Notes: a model not told the origin generated them from the sequence alone. Positions 45,549-53,214 are shown, counted from the first letter of the stretch. The stretch: 64,000 nt of DNA from Candidatus Gastranaerophilales bacterium (GCA_900548405.1 UNSJ01000003.1:6603-70602); one strand, 5' to 3'. Numbers and translations: made by a program.

Positions 45549-47069
45549 TTATATAACCTCAAATTCTTTCAGCCACTCTTTTTCCTGCTCATTCAGCATT
45601 GAAAAATCTATCAGTTTCTTTTCATAATTCATGTGAACAAAGGAATGTATTTTACCGTCTTCCATATAGCAGGAATTTTCAAGCCTTATTCCAAAATGGT
45701 TTTCGTTATACAAACCGGGTTCTATGGTAAAACACATATTATCTTTGATTTCCACTTTTGCCATTTCGTTTTTGCTTAGGTTAGGCGGATATTCATGAAC
45801 GCTTACGCCTATTCCATGCCCGAGCCCATGATTGAATACAAAACCTTCTATATCGTTTTCAGAATAAATTTTTCTGGCAATAGCATCAATCTCATAACCT
45901 GTTTTAAAGATCGAATTATAAGCGTTTAAAAACATTTTCAAAACCGTTGTATACACACACTTTTGGAGTTCTGACGCTTCTCCTTTTACAAAAACTCTTG
46001 TAATATCAGTTGCCAAACCCTGCTCATAATATGCTCCGCAGTCAATCAAAACAAGACTTCCGTCTTTCAAAACCTCATCTTTTGAGCACTTTGAATAATG
46101 CGCAAGGGCTGAATTTTTGTCCTTTGCAACAATTGATTTAAAACTCAAACTTTTAGCTCCAAAGCGCTTAAATTCTTTTTCCAGCTGCTCTGCAATATCG
46201 TATTCTGAAATATTATCGTTGTTTTCAATAAAATCCCTGATAGCTTTTACAGCCAAATCAGTTCTTTTAAAGGCATCCTTATAATGAGCAATTTCATCAT
46301 CCGTCTTAACTGATTTCATAAGTTTTATAGGACTGTCATCAAGAATTTTTGCCTTATCACCGATTAACGCAAAGTCATAAGCGTTAATTGTAGATTTGTC
46401 AACGTAAATATTCCCCCTATAACTTTCAACAAAATCATCAATATCTTCAAGAAGCCGCGCCCTGTCATTTATAATAACAGCTTTGCCGCAAATCTTGCTT
46501 GAATAATTTTTGGAAAAATCTCTTAAATTAAAAAGATAAGAAACCTCCTCAAGGTTAGTAATCAACACAGCCCCGTCAAAGTTCAAATCCTTAATTTTTT
46601 CCTCAACAGACACACCCTCAACAGCAACAATATTTGAATTATCATAAACCGTATTTTTATCCAGCGGATCATCTGGAAAGAACTTTAAATTTAATCCTTT
46701 TTCAATTAAATATTCAACACGTTTTTGAGAGTTTTTCTTAGAAAAAATCCCTAAAGTTTCGTTTTCAGGAATTTTTTTCACAAGCTCGTCAAGAAAAATC
46801 TGTCCGGTTTGAAGTTTAACCACAGTCACAAGATCATGATTAACCTCCAAATCTGCCTGAATATGATATCTTCCGTCAACAAACAGGAAAATATTATCGG
46901 GCGTAACAAGAACATCACCCGTAGAGCCCGAAAAATCGGTTAAAAAATAACGTGAATTTTCCTCTAAAGGCGCATATTCAACCAAATACTTATTGGTAGA
47001 ATTTACAAGCAGGTAGTTAATCCCCTGCTCATTCATAAATTCACGTATTTTATTAACCGCATCAATCAT
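45549..47069 (-). CDS. Aminopeptidase P / M24 family metallopeptidase
   Basis: The 506-residue product has two creatinase-like N-terminal domains and a C-terminal pita-bread domain. The metal ligands appear in order: LVLIDCGAYYEQGLATDITR near residue 350 (two Asp), NHGLGHGIGVSVHEYPP (His), FTIEPGLYNE (Glu) and FGIRLENS (Glu). Family members cut X-Pro bonds at the N-terminus of peptides. The long form is like eukaryotic and some bacterial Xaa-Pro aminopeptidases. ATG 47069 overlaps the stop of the parvulin gene by one base. Confidence 0.92.
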   Translation of the reverse strand: MIDAVNKIREFMNEQGINYLLVNSTNKYLVEYAPLEENSRYFLTDFSGSTGDVLVTPDNIFLFVDGRYHIQADLEVNHDLVTVVKLQTGQIFLDELVKKIPENETLGIFSKKNSQKRVEYLIEKGLNLKFFPDDPLDKNTVYDNSNIVAVEGVSVEEKIKDLNFDGAVLITNLEEVSYLFNLRDFSKNYSSKICGKAVIINDRARLLEDIDDFVESYRGNIYVDKSTINAYDFALIGDKAKILDDSPIKLMKSVKTDDEIAHYKDAFKRTDLAVKAIRDFIENNDNISEYDIAEQLEKEFKRFGAKSLSFKSIVAKDKNSALAHYSKCSKDEVLKDGSLVLIDCGAYYEQGLATDITRVFVKGEASELQKCVYTTVLKMFLNAYNSIFKTGYEIDAIARKIYSENDIEGFVFNHGLGHGIGVSVHEYPPNLSKNEMAKVEIKDNMCFTIEPGLYNENHFGIRLENSCYMEDGKIHSFVHMNYEKKLIDFSMLNEQEKEWLKEFEVI

Positions 47070-47353
47070 TAATTTTTACCTGTTAATTGGATTAAGTGCC
47101 AGCCGAACTGAGTTTGTACAGGTTCTGAAACTTCGCCGATATTTTCCATAGAAAATGCAGCATCTTCAAACGGCTTAACCATCATGCCTCTGCCGAAAAA
47201 TCCTAAATCACCGCCGTTTTGTCCTGACGGGCATAAAGATACTTCTTCTGCTGCTTCTGCAAAAGATTTTCCTGCTCTGATTTCTTCCAGCAAACTTTTA
47301 GCTTCATCCTCTGTTTTAACAAGAATATGACTTGCTCTAACTTCATTTGTCAT
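47069..47353 (-). CDS. Parvulin-type peptidyl-prolyl isomerase
   Basis: The 94-residue product is a single PpiC-like rotamase domain: RASHILVKTEDEAKSLLEEI at the start, GGDLGFFGRGMMVKPFEDAA in the middle and FGWHLIQLTGKN at the end. There is no signal peptide, so it acts in the cytoplasm, and no chaperone domain. AAGGAG lies nine bases before the ATG. It leads an operon with the peptidase and the methyltransferase. An 18-bp inverted repeat and a terminator-like hairpin lie upstream and may regulate it. Confidence 0.93.
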   Translation of the reverse strand: MTNEVRASHILVKTEDEAKSLLEEIRAGKSFAEAAEEVSLCPSGQNGGDLGFFGRGMMVKPFEDAAFSMENIGEVSEPVQTQFGWHLIQLTGKN

Positions 47354-47369
47354 AATAATAACTCCTTAT

Positions 47370-47387
47370 GTAATCTACATAGATTAC
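47370..47387. promoter_or_regulatory. 18-bp palindrome before the parvulin operon
   Basis: GTAATCTA and TAGATTAC are separated by two bases. It lies just upstream of the ribosome-binding site of the gene at 47353 and could be an operator or an RNA hairpin. Confidence 0.5.
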
Positions 47388-47430
47388 GCTAACATAAAAC
47401 GCAGAGCTTTTCAATAAGAGTTTAGAGCAA

Positions 47431-47640
47431 TAAAAAGACTTGTCCTGCGGGAGGCTTGACAAGTCGTTGCATATCAAACATAGAGTTTGTTTTTTATATT
47501 TAATCGTACATAGTATCGCGTAAATCTTATTAAGGGTATAAGCCTGTTATATTTTAAACCAAACCGCTAAAGAAAAAATCTTATCGCAACCCCGAAAAAG
47601 TGCCTGGATATAACAAGCTTATGTATATATAATAACGTCT
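47431..47640 (-). ncRNA. Candidate structured RNA or attenuated leader
   Basis: On the minus strand a 15-base stem (47608-47622 with 47538-47552, one mismatch) encloses 55 bases. Downstream is a perfect eight-base hairpin, GACTTGTC/GACAAGTC (47437-47465), followed by TTTTTATT, a good intrinsic terminator. No open frame is present. It is either a stand-alone small RNA or the 5' leader of the parvulin operon that starts 78 bases later. Known families (6S, SRP, RNase P, tmRNA) are not recognised. The 5' end is a guess. Confidence 0.4.
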
Positions 47641-47740
47641 TTTTCTAAGCTTTTCACCACTCCCGAGAATAAGTTTTAAGTGAATTTTCTAACAATTTAT
47701 AACTAACTCTTAAGAATTATATTTTAGCTATATTTTCACC

Positions 47741-47770
47741 TTGACTATTGCAAAATTTTTTGTTTATATT
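47741..47770 (+). promoter_or_regulatory. Promoter of tRNA-Gly
   Basis: TTGACT (47741-47746), 18 bases, TATATT (47765-47770), 13 bases before the tRNA 5' end. Confidence 0.6.
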
Positions 47771-47783
47771 ATATTAAAAGTAT

Positions 47784-47856
47784 GCGGAAGTAACTCAATG
47801 GCTAGAGTCCCTGCCTTCCAAGCAGGTTGTTGCGAGTTCGAGTCTCGTCTTCCGCT
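47784..47856 (+). tRNA. tRNA-Gly (anticodon TCC)
   Basis: The 73-base sequence folds with acceptor stem GCGGAAG/CTTCCGC and discriminator T, a D-arm (ACTCAATGGCTAGAGT), anticodon stem CCTGC/GCAGG with loop CTTCCAA, and T-arm GCGAGTTCGAGTCTCGT. The anticodon TCC reads GGA/GGG glycine codons. CCA is not encoded. Its last 18 bases recur twice downstream. Confidence 0.95.
47839..47856 (+). repeat. tRNA-Gly 3' end direct repeat, copy 1 (within the tRNA)
   Basis: CGAGTCTCGTCTTCCGCT, the T-arm and acceptor end of the tRNA. Identical copies lie at 48031 and 48183, as expected of an integration site and its derived ends. Confidence 0.85.
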
Positions 47857-47863
47857 AATAAAG

Positions 47864-47892
47864 AACACTCATCGTCAGGATGGGTGTTTTTT
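47864..47892 (+). terminator. Terminator of tRNA-Gly
   Basis: AACACTCATC pairs with GATGGGTGTT, followed by TTTT. The same tRNA end plus terminator is found again at 48183-48236. Confidence 0.85.
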
Positions 47893-48030
47893 ATTAGCAT
47901 ACAGATAGAACGAGAAATTGCTTTGCTGCGAGTTGCGCGAGGGAGCTGAGGCTGGAGTGATTTTGTTGTAAGGGGTGTAATCCCTGAAAACAAAACACGG
48001 AATTGCCGTTAAACGCGACCGAGCAAGACG

Positions 48031-48048
48031 CGAGTCTCGTCTTCCGCT
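48031..48048 (+). repeat. tRNA-Gly 3' end direct repeat, copy 2
   Basis: An exact 18-base copy of the tRNA end, preceded by G-C as in copy 3 but followed by TTTTTTATTTG instead of the tRNA terminator. The 138 bases between copy 1's terminator and this copy hold no gene. Confidence 0.85.
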
Positions 48049-48092
48049 TTTTTATTTGTTTTTAATAAATTTTTATTCGAGACATCGAACTG

Positions 48093-48121
48093 GTATGTTA
48101 CTCGTGTTTCTCGTAACATAC
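48093..48121. repeat. Hairpin between tRNA-end copies 2 and 3
   Basis: GTATGTTAC and GTAACATAC form a perfect nine-base stem with an 11-base loop. It lies in a 134-base spacer without genes. Confidence 0.5.
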
Positions 48122-48182
48122 GGAGTTCAATCCTACGGAAATCCTGCCTGACAAGGCTCATGCTGTTCGCCTGTCATGCAAG

Positions 48183-48200
48183 CGAGTCTCGTCTTCCGCT
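48183..48200 (+). repeat. tRNA-Gly 3' end direct repeat, copy 3
   Basis: An exact 18-base copy, here followed by a nearly identical copy of the tRNA terminator and of the next 15 bases (to about 48249). The repeated block is about 67 bases, against the block at 47839-47906. Confidence 0.85.
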
Positions 48201-48207
48201 AATAAAG

Positions 48208-48236
48208 AACACTCATCATCAGATGGGTGTTTTTTA
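48208..48236 (+). terminator. Duplicate of the tRNA-Gly terminator
   Basis: AACACTCATC and GATGGGTGTT again form a stem with a T-run. It differs from the copy at 47864 by a few loop bases. Confidence 0.8.
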
Positions 48237-48314
48237 TTAGCATACAGATGTCGACTTGATATTATTTTATGTAAATAATATACTTATTTTACATTGAAAA
48301 ACATTGAGGGATAT

Positions 48315-49166
48315 ATGATTAACGAAATTTATGATTTTTCGGACAAGGTTGAAAAACTCTTAACAGCATTAAAAATAAAGTTTATTTTTGAACTTATTAT
48401 TGTCTTTATTATAGGAGTTGTGTGCTTTAAATTAATTGACATGTTTGACACGCATCTTAAAGCGAAACTTTCATCAGGCAAAAATTCGCCTTTAACAAGA
48501 TTTGTCCCTATATTAAGCAATATATTTAAGGGATTGGCAGTATTCTTCCTGCTTGCATCATTCTTGCAAAGTCATGGTTACTCGATGTCATCTTTGATAG
48601 CAGGTTTTGGAATTACAGGTTTGGCAGTCGGCTTTGCGGCGCAAAAAACAATTGCAAATGTATTCGGCACATTAGGTATACTTTCTGACCATTCTTATCA
48701 GCTTGGTGATTATATCAGCGTTAACGGCCACGAGGGAACTGTTGAAGAAATTAATATGCGCTCCACAAAAATCAGATCTATGGACAATTCTGTTATAATT
48801 TTACCTAACGATATAGTTTCAGGCACAATAATCAAAAATATTTCTGCAATGAAAAGAAGAAGAATTTTTGAAACCTTCGGAGTAACTTATGATACAAACG
48901 ATGAAAAGTTAAAACGTGCTGTTTCTATTCTTGAAGAAATTTTAGCATCAAATAGTGATATACATAAAGATTTTATTGTATATGTAGAAACACTATCAGC
49001 AAGTTCAATAGACATAAAAGTAAGCGCTTACACAAAAACAAATGTCTATGCCAAATACCTAAAAATCAAAGAAAATGTTATTCTGGATGCAGTAAGAAGA
49101 TTTAGAGAAGAAGGAATTGATTTTGCATTCCCTTCAACAACCGTATACATTGCTAAAGGCGAATAA
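48315..49166 (+). CDS. mscS: Small-conductance mechanosensitive channel family protein (MscS)
   Basis: MscS channels open under membrane tension to release solutes. The 283-residue protein has three membrane helices. The pore-lining TM3 motif GFGITGLAVGFAAQKTIANV lies near residue 98, and the cytoplasmic domain starts with GDYISVNGHEGTVEEINMRS and contains VILPNDIVSGTIIKN. Length matches the E. coli type. ATG 48315 follows GAGGG closely; TTG 48294 is an alternative. Its stop overlaps the start of rlmH (TAATG). Confidence 0.92.
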   Translation: MINEIYDFSDKVEKLLTALKIKFIFELIIVFIIGVVCFKLIDMFDTHLKAKLSSGKNSPLTRFVPILSNIFKGLAVFFLLASFLQSHGYSMSSLIAGFGITGLAVGFAAQKTIANVFGTLGILSDHSYQLGDYISVNGHEGTVEEINMRSTKIRSMDNSVIILPNDIVSGTIIKNISAMKRRRIFETFGVTYDTNDEKLKRAVSILEEILASNSDIHKDFIVYVETLSASSIDIKVSAYTKTNVYAKYLKIKENVILDAVRRFREEGIDFAFPSTTVYIAKGE

Positions 49167-49636
49167 TGAATATAAAAATTATTGCTCTGGGTAAAATTAA
49201 AGAAAAATTTTTAAAAGACGGTATTGACGAATTTCTAAAACGTCTAACACCTTACGCATCCGTAGAAATCATTGAACTTTCTGCAATAGAAATTAAAGAT
49301 GCAAACTTAACAGAGAGAGTATTAGAGCAAGAAGGTGAAAAAATATTATCTCACATCAAGCCGCAGTCATTTGTAATAACAATGGAAATTAAGGGAAAGA
49401 TGTTTTCGTCAGAAGAATTTGCACAAAAAATTCAAGAATTAACCAACGACGGTTTTGGTGAAATTATTTTTGTTATAGGCTCATCTTGCGGGATTTCACC
49501 TAAAGTATCAAATCGCGCAGATTTAAAAATGAGTATGTCCAAAATGACATTTCTTCATCAATTTGCCCGACTCATTCTGGTCGAGCAAATTTACAGAGCC
49601 TTTAAAATTATAAAAGGCGAAACTTATCATAAATAA
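49166..49636 (+). CDS. rlmH: 23S rRNA (pseudouridine1915-N3)-methyltransferase RlmH
   Basis: RlmH methylates pseudouridine 1915 in helix 69 of 23S rRNA. The 156-residue SPOUT protein has the start MNIKIIALGKIKEKFLKDGI, FVITMEIKGKMFSSEEFA and the SAM-binding knot EIIFVIGSSCGISPKV near residue 100. The conserved end is FARLILVEQIYRAFKIIKGE then TYHK. Length and C-terminus are typical. It starts within the mscS stop codon, so it is translationally coupled to that gene. It converges directly on a prepilin gene. Confidence 0.96.
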   Translation: MNIKIIALGKIKEKFLKDGIDEFLKRLTPYASVEIIELSAIEIKDANLTERVLEQEGEKILSHIKPQSFVITMEIKGKMFSSEEFAQKIQELTNDGFGEIIFVIGSSCGISPKVSNRADLKMSMSKMTFLHQFARLILVEQIYRAFKIIKGETYHK

Positions 49637-50305
49637 CTATCTGTAATGCACCCTGAAAGGATAATCATCAGGGATTTTCCAGCCATAATAATGAATGAGC
49701 TTTGTACAGTATAAACCGTGCTTAATATTTTCTGCCCTACATCCATAATTTTCATGATTTCTTAACGAAGCTTCTGTTCCGTCCCAACTAGAAGTACCAT
49801 AGGAATCAAAGTTCCAGCTAAAAATGTTTCCGGCTGAGTTACGAGTCGGATTATAATAAAAAGCAAACGAACATATACCTATCTCTTTCATCACAGAATT
49901 TTTTCCCTTCAAACATTTTTCAGGATCTCCCGGATAAAAATACCAATCTCTCATAAATGCACTTGCAATTGACACCGCACTGCCATCAGCAAAATATATT
50001 GTATAATAATCACCGACTTTACCGGTTTTTATAACATTCATATAAGGAATAATATATTTTTCACACCACGCTTTTTGAGAATCAAAATCAGTATTATCAA
50101 CCCACCACACATCTCTTTCACCATAATCTAATTCAGCCATTTTTATTGCCTGATTCATTGATGAATAAAATTTTTGCAAACGAGTTTCAACTACTCTTTT
50201 ATTATGATTAGCAATTAAAGATGGCATTGTTAATGCCGCAACAACGCCAATAATACCAAGTGTAATCAAAACCTCTGCAAGGGTAAAAGCTCTTATTCCT
50301 TTCAT
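49637..50305 (-). CDS. Prepilin-like protein with own promoter and an upstream G10 leader
   Basis: From ATG 50305 the 222-residue product begins MKGIRAFTLAEVLITLGIIG and ends YGWKIPDDYPFRVHYR. GGAG lies five bases before this ATG, and a promoter (TTGTAA-16-TATAAT) lies just above. Further up is a second start, ATG 50436 with AAAGGAGC, encoding MKRIDLL then ten G. As written that leader stops at TAA four codons after the run. With eleven G it reads through 31 more codons in frame into ATG 50305. The gene may therefore make a basal form and a switchable longer precursor. The DINGxKxPN motif is absent. Confidence 0.88.
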   Translation of the reverse strand: MKGIRAFTLAEVLITLGIIGVVAALTMPSLIANHNKRVVETRLQKFYSSMNQAIKMAELDYGERDVWWVDNTDFDSQKAWCEKYIIPYMNVIKTGKVGDYYTIYFADGSAVSIASAFMRDWYFYPGDPEKCLKGKNSVMKEIGICSFAFYYNPTRNSAGNIFSWNFDSYGTSSWDGTEASLRNHENYGCRAENIKHGLYCTKLIHYYGWKIPDDYPFRVHYR

Positions 50306-50341
50306 ACAAACTCCGTTAGAATTGTGATGTGTTATATCACT

Positions 50342-50369
50342 ATTATAACAGGTTTCATACTTTTTACAA
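50342..50369 (-). promoter_or_regulatory. Internal promoter of prepilin at 50305, with inverted repeat at the start site
   Basis: On the minus strand TTGTAA (50364-50369), 16 bases, TATAAT (50342-50347). Directly after it lies GTGAT-N7-ATCAC (50324-50340). The same boxes and repeat occur at 57642-57669. Confidence 0.7.
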
Positions 50370-50405
50370 CCCCTTAAAAACGCCTTAGCGGAGCTTAAAA
50401 GTCTG

Positions 50406-50415
50406 CCCCCCCCCC
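50406..50415 (-). repeat. G10 homopolymer in prepilin leader (copy c)
   Basis: Ten G after leader MKRIDLL, followed by CAGACTTTTAAGCTCC. The zero frame ends at TAA four codons on; eleven G would open the frame to the pilin. Confidence 0.95.
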
Positions 50416-50464
50416 GAGTAAATCAATTCTTTTCATTTTTGCTCCTTTCAATAATCTTATACAT

Positions 50465-50512
50465 TTATGCATAACACAAGGTCACGGGTCCAGCGGCTAC
50501 GCTGGTTTTCAT
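50465..50512 (-). other. Mini-ORF with GC-rich hairpin upstream of the G-run leader (copy c)
   Basis: ATG 50512 follows AAAGGAAG and encodes MKTSVAAGPVTLCYA then TAA. Codons 3-8 hold the perfect inverted repeat CCAGCGTAGCCGCTGG (50490-50505). The same hairpin and similar peptide text lie before the prepilin at 28143. Confidence 0.5.
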
Positions 50513-50642
50513 AAATGGCTTCCTTTCTTTATAGACCTATTATAACAAATTATCTTCTGATTTTCAATAATATTCCTCTGTTTGGTCTAATATATGTTTT
50601 TAATAATGTGTTATAATGACCTCAAAAGTAAAGGAGAATTAT

Positions 50643-52367
50643 ATGAGAGAATTTGAATTTAATCTTTCTATGGAAGAACTTGAAAAACGCACCCATAAAG
50701 ATTATTTGATGACAAAAAAAATGCTGAAGGCTGATGCTCCTGAGTATTTGGAGCTTGCAGAAGGTGATAAAGATGCGCTAAAACATCTTGTAAAAGCTGC
50801 TTATATTTTAGAAAAAATTAATATGCAGATAGATTGCCACCACAACCTTGAGTTTAAAGATTTTCTTGAAAGAGAGATTGCAAAAGGCAATAAACAGGCA
50901 GAACTTACGAAAATCCTTTTTGATGCACAAAAAGGTATTAATGCAATTGACACAATGTCAACTAAGATTAACCTTGCAAAGGGCATAAAAGAATTCCCGG
51001 GGAAAGGTGTTTATCCTGAAGATTTATCAAAAGAAGAATTTCATCAAATTCTTACACAAATGGTTAACAACGGAAAAATTGATGAGGTAAAAAAAATCCT
51101 TACACAACGCTCTGTTGTTGAACGAAACGGCGAAGAACTTGTTGGAACAGATTATATAGATAAGTTCAAAGATGATTTTTCTAAAATGGCTGATGAAATA
51201 GAAAAAGCATCACAAACTTCAACAAACGCAGATTTCAACGAATATTTAAAATTACAGGCAAAAGCACTTCGCGAAGCAAATCCTATGCTTGATGCTTATG
51301 CTGATAAAAAATGGGCAACACTTCAAGACACACCGCTTGAATTCACTATAACAAGAGAAAATTATGAAGATGAAATGACTGGTACAATCGTTGAAAACAA
51401 AGAACTTTCAGCATTGCTTGAAAAACATGGAATTTCACCTATTCCAAAAGACTTTCTCGGCGGCAGAGTAGGTATTGTAAACAAAAAAGGAACTCACGCG
51501 CTTTTAGCAATTAAAGAATATCTTCCGACTTTAGCCCAAAATATGCCTTTTGCTGATGAATACGAACAAAACATTTCAACAGATACTGATGCAAAACAAA
51601 CTATGGTAGACGTTGATTTGGTTGCCGTAACTGGAGATGTCGGCGAATACAGAGGCGGAATTACTTTAGCGGAAAATCTTCCCAATGACGACAAACTTTC
51701 TCTTACAATAGGCGGAGGAAGAAGAAACGTTTATCACAGACAAATACGTTTCATAAGCGATATGAAAAAATTACAGGAAAGACTTGATGAAATTCTTGAT
51801 AAAGAACAGCATCAATTTTATCTCGATGAAGCTGATCACTGGTTTACAATAGGTCACGAAAACGCGCATTCACTGGGACCTAAAAAAGCTTGCGAAACTC
51901 TCGGTAAGTACAGGAATATTATTGAAGAAAACAAAGCTGATATGGGCGCTTTAGCATTTGTAGACCTGTTAACTGAACTCGGTATGTACACTGAAGAACA
52001 AAGAAAACAGATTATAGTAACTACAATTGCCGATAATTTCTTAAAATCAAAACCGACAATGAGCCAGGCTCACAGAGTTCGTACTGTAATGCAGAATAAA
52101 TACTTTGCAGAACGCGGCGCATACGACATTATTGACGGCAAAATACATGTAAACATTGACAAAGTAGTTCCTATCGCAAAAGAAATGTTAGCTGAAATTA
52201 TCAAAATACAAATAGAAGGTGATTTCGATAAGGCTGAAAAATATGTTCTTGATAACTTTGTATGGACAGACAATATGGAACTTATCGCGCAAAAACTGCA
52301 AAAAATTAACAAAACACTCAACGGAAGAACAGAATCAGAACTAGCAGAAAAATTACTTAAAGAATAA
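50643..52367 (+). CDS. M49 (dipeptidyl peptidase III)-like zinc peptidase
   Basis: The 574-residue product is mostly helical and has no signal peptide. Near residue 400 is FTIGHENAHSLGPKKACETL, a HExxH zinc site, followed some 30 residues on by YRNIIEENKADMGALAFVDL, whose EExKAD matches the second zinc motif of DPP III-like enzymes. Classical M49 enzymes have HExxGH with one extra residue; here the pentapeptide form HENAH is present. The family removes dipeptides from N-termini. ATG 50643 follows AAAGGAG by seven bases. The gene stands alone and ends in a strong terminator. Confidence 0.82.
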   Translation: MREFEFNLSMEELEKRTHKDYLMTKKMLKADAPEYLELAEGDKDALKHLVKAAYILEKINMQIDCHHNLEFKDFLEREIAKGNKQAELTKILFDAQKGINAIDTMSTKINLAKGIKEFPGKGVYPEDLSKEEFHQILTQMVNNGKIDEVKKILTQRSVVERNGEELVGTDYIDKFKDDFSKMADEIEKASQTSTNADFNEYLKLQAKALREANPMLDAYADKKWATLQDTPLEFTITRENYEDEMTGTIVENKELSALLEKHGISPIPKDFLGGRVGIVNKKGTHALLAIKEYLPTLAQNMPFADEYEQNISTDTDAKQTMVDVDLVAVTGDVGEYRGGITLAENLPNDDKLSLTIGGGRRNVYHRQIRFISDMKKLQERLDEILDKEQHQFYLDEADHWFTIGHENAHSLGPKKACETLGKYRNIIEENKADMGALAFVDLLTELGMYTEEQRKQIIVTTIADNFLKSKPTMSQAHRVRTVMQNKYFAERGAYDIIDGKIHVNIDKVVPIAKEMLAEIIKIQIEGDFDKAEKYVLDNFVWTDNMELIAQKLQKINKTLNGRTESELAEKLLKE

Positions 52368-52370
52368 CGA

Positions 52371-52397
52371 AAAAGGACAGGTTAAACCTGTCCTTTT
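52371..52397. terminator. Bidirectional terminator between M49-like gene and prepilin
   Basis: AAAGGACAGGTT and ACCTGTCCTTT form a strong stem with T- and A-runs on both sides. It serves both convergent genes. Confidence 0.9.
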
Positions 52398-52399
52398 TA

Positions 52400-53154
52400 T
52401 TAATATGTCATTTGCCAGTTATCATTTAATATTTTTCCGAAGCATCCGCCAATTCCTGAAGAAGTTTTTTGACAGTAATTTGTGAACAAATTCTCTCTTG
52501 CATCTTTTGTTAACGGTGCAGATGTTCCCTGATCATCAATAAGTCCGTTATTATATAAACACATTAGAAACATATCACGTCCTTCAATATTTGGACCTTT
52601 TTTACCGTTTATATCAACCATAATATTTACAAGGCTGTTACCGCTTTTTGTATACCATGGGCGAATTGCAGCTCCACTTGCCAAAATATATGTTTTTTGA
52701 GTCTCCGAAAAACCTCTTGTAGAAGAACCGTCTAAATTTTTATAATCAGCAGGATTTGCGAAACAATCAGAAAAAGTATCGCAAGTTTTTACTATTTTAA
52801 AATAAGATGTAAAAAAATCATAAGCCGCATCTTGAGAGTTTAATCCGGCTTCTGCTAAATTCAAAGCATTTCTCTCATTTTGATATTGAACTGCTGCCTG
52901 ACTAATTTCATTATAGACTTTATGCAGCTGTGTTACATAAGATTGTCTTTGGTAATTCTGCATCAAAGACGGTACTGTCATTGCTGAAACCACTCCAATA
53001 ATGCCGAGTGTGACTAAGACCTCAGCCAATGTGAATGCATAACGACGAATATCTGCTAACATGGCTACGTGCGTAGCACCTTCAGCGAGAGTAAATCCCT
53101 TAAGGTTGGAGCTTAAAAGTCTGCCCCCCCCCCAATGTGTCTAATTTTTTTCAT
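52400..53154 (-). CDS. Prepilin-like protein with doubled signal, frame broken by a G10 run
   Basis: The uninterrupted frame from ATG 53062 gives 220 residues: MLADIRRYAFTLAEVLVTLG, MVDINGKKGPNIEGRDMFLM and the end GCFGKILNDNWQMTY. That ATG has no Shine-Dalgarno. The strong AAAGGAGC site belongs to ATG 53154, which reads MKKIRHI, ten G, then TAA four codons on. With one extra G it continues RLLSSNLKGFTLAEGATHVA into MLADIRR, giving two class III signals in tandem, as in the gene at 10299. It is a close relative of the prepilins at 27443 and 63239. Confidence 0.82.
53064..53077. repeat. GCTACG-CGTAGC inverted repeat at the signal junction
   Basis: GCTACGTGCGTAGC is a six-base inverted repeat around two bases. 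In coding terms it is the ATHV stretch between the truncated first signal and the second signal. A partial copy lies at the same place before 11069 and a shorter one before 63916. Confidence 0.6.
53124..53133 (-). repeat. G10 homopolymer in prepilin leader (copy d)
   Basis: Ten G after leader MKKIRHI, followed by CAGACTTTTAAGCTCC, as in copies c and e. Eleven G would join leader and pilin. Confidence 0.95.
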
Positions 53155-53214
53155 AATTGCTCCTTTCGCTATTTTCATTATAATTATAAACCATTTGAAA
53201 GGATTTATCAATCT

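Larger units (their letters stand above)
50321..50415 (-). repeat. 95-bp conserved upstream block, copy 1
   Basis: This block spans the inverted repeat, the promoter, an in-frame linker and the G10 run. It is nearly identical to 57621-57715 although the two pilins behind it differ. The block starts 16 bases before each pilin ATG. Confidence 0.85.

Noticed and set aside
47431-47640. Assignment of the structured region to 6S RNA, RNase P RNA or tmRNA
   Set aside because: A long hairpin is present, but no conserved core sequence of those families could be recognised.
47802-47993. A 63-residue minus-strand open frame over tRNA-Gly and its terminator
   Set aside because: It reads the antisense of the tRNA (DETRTRNNLLGRQGL type text), a common false gene call.
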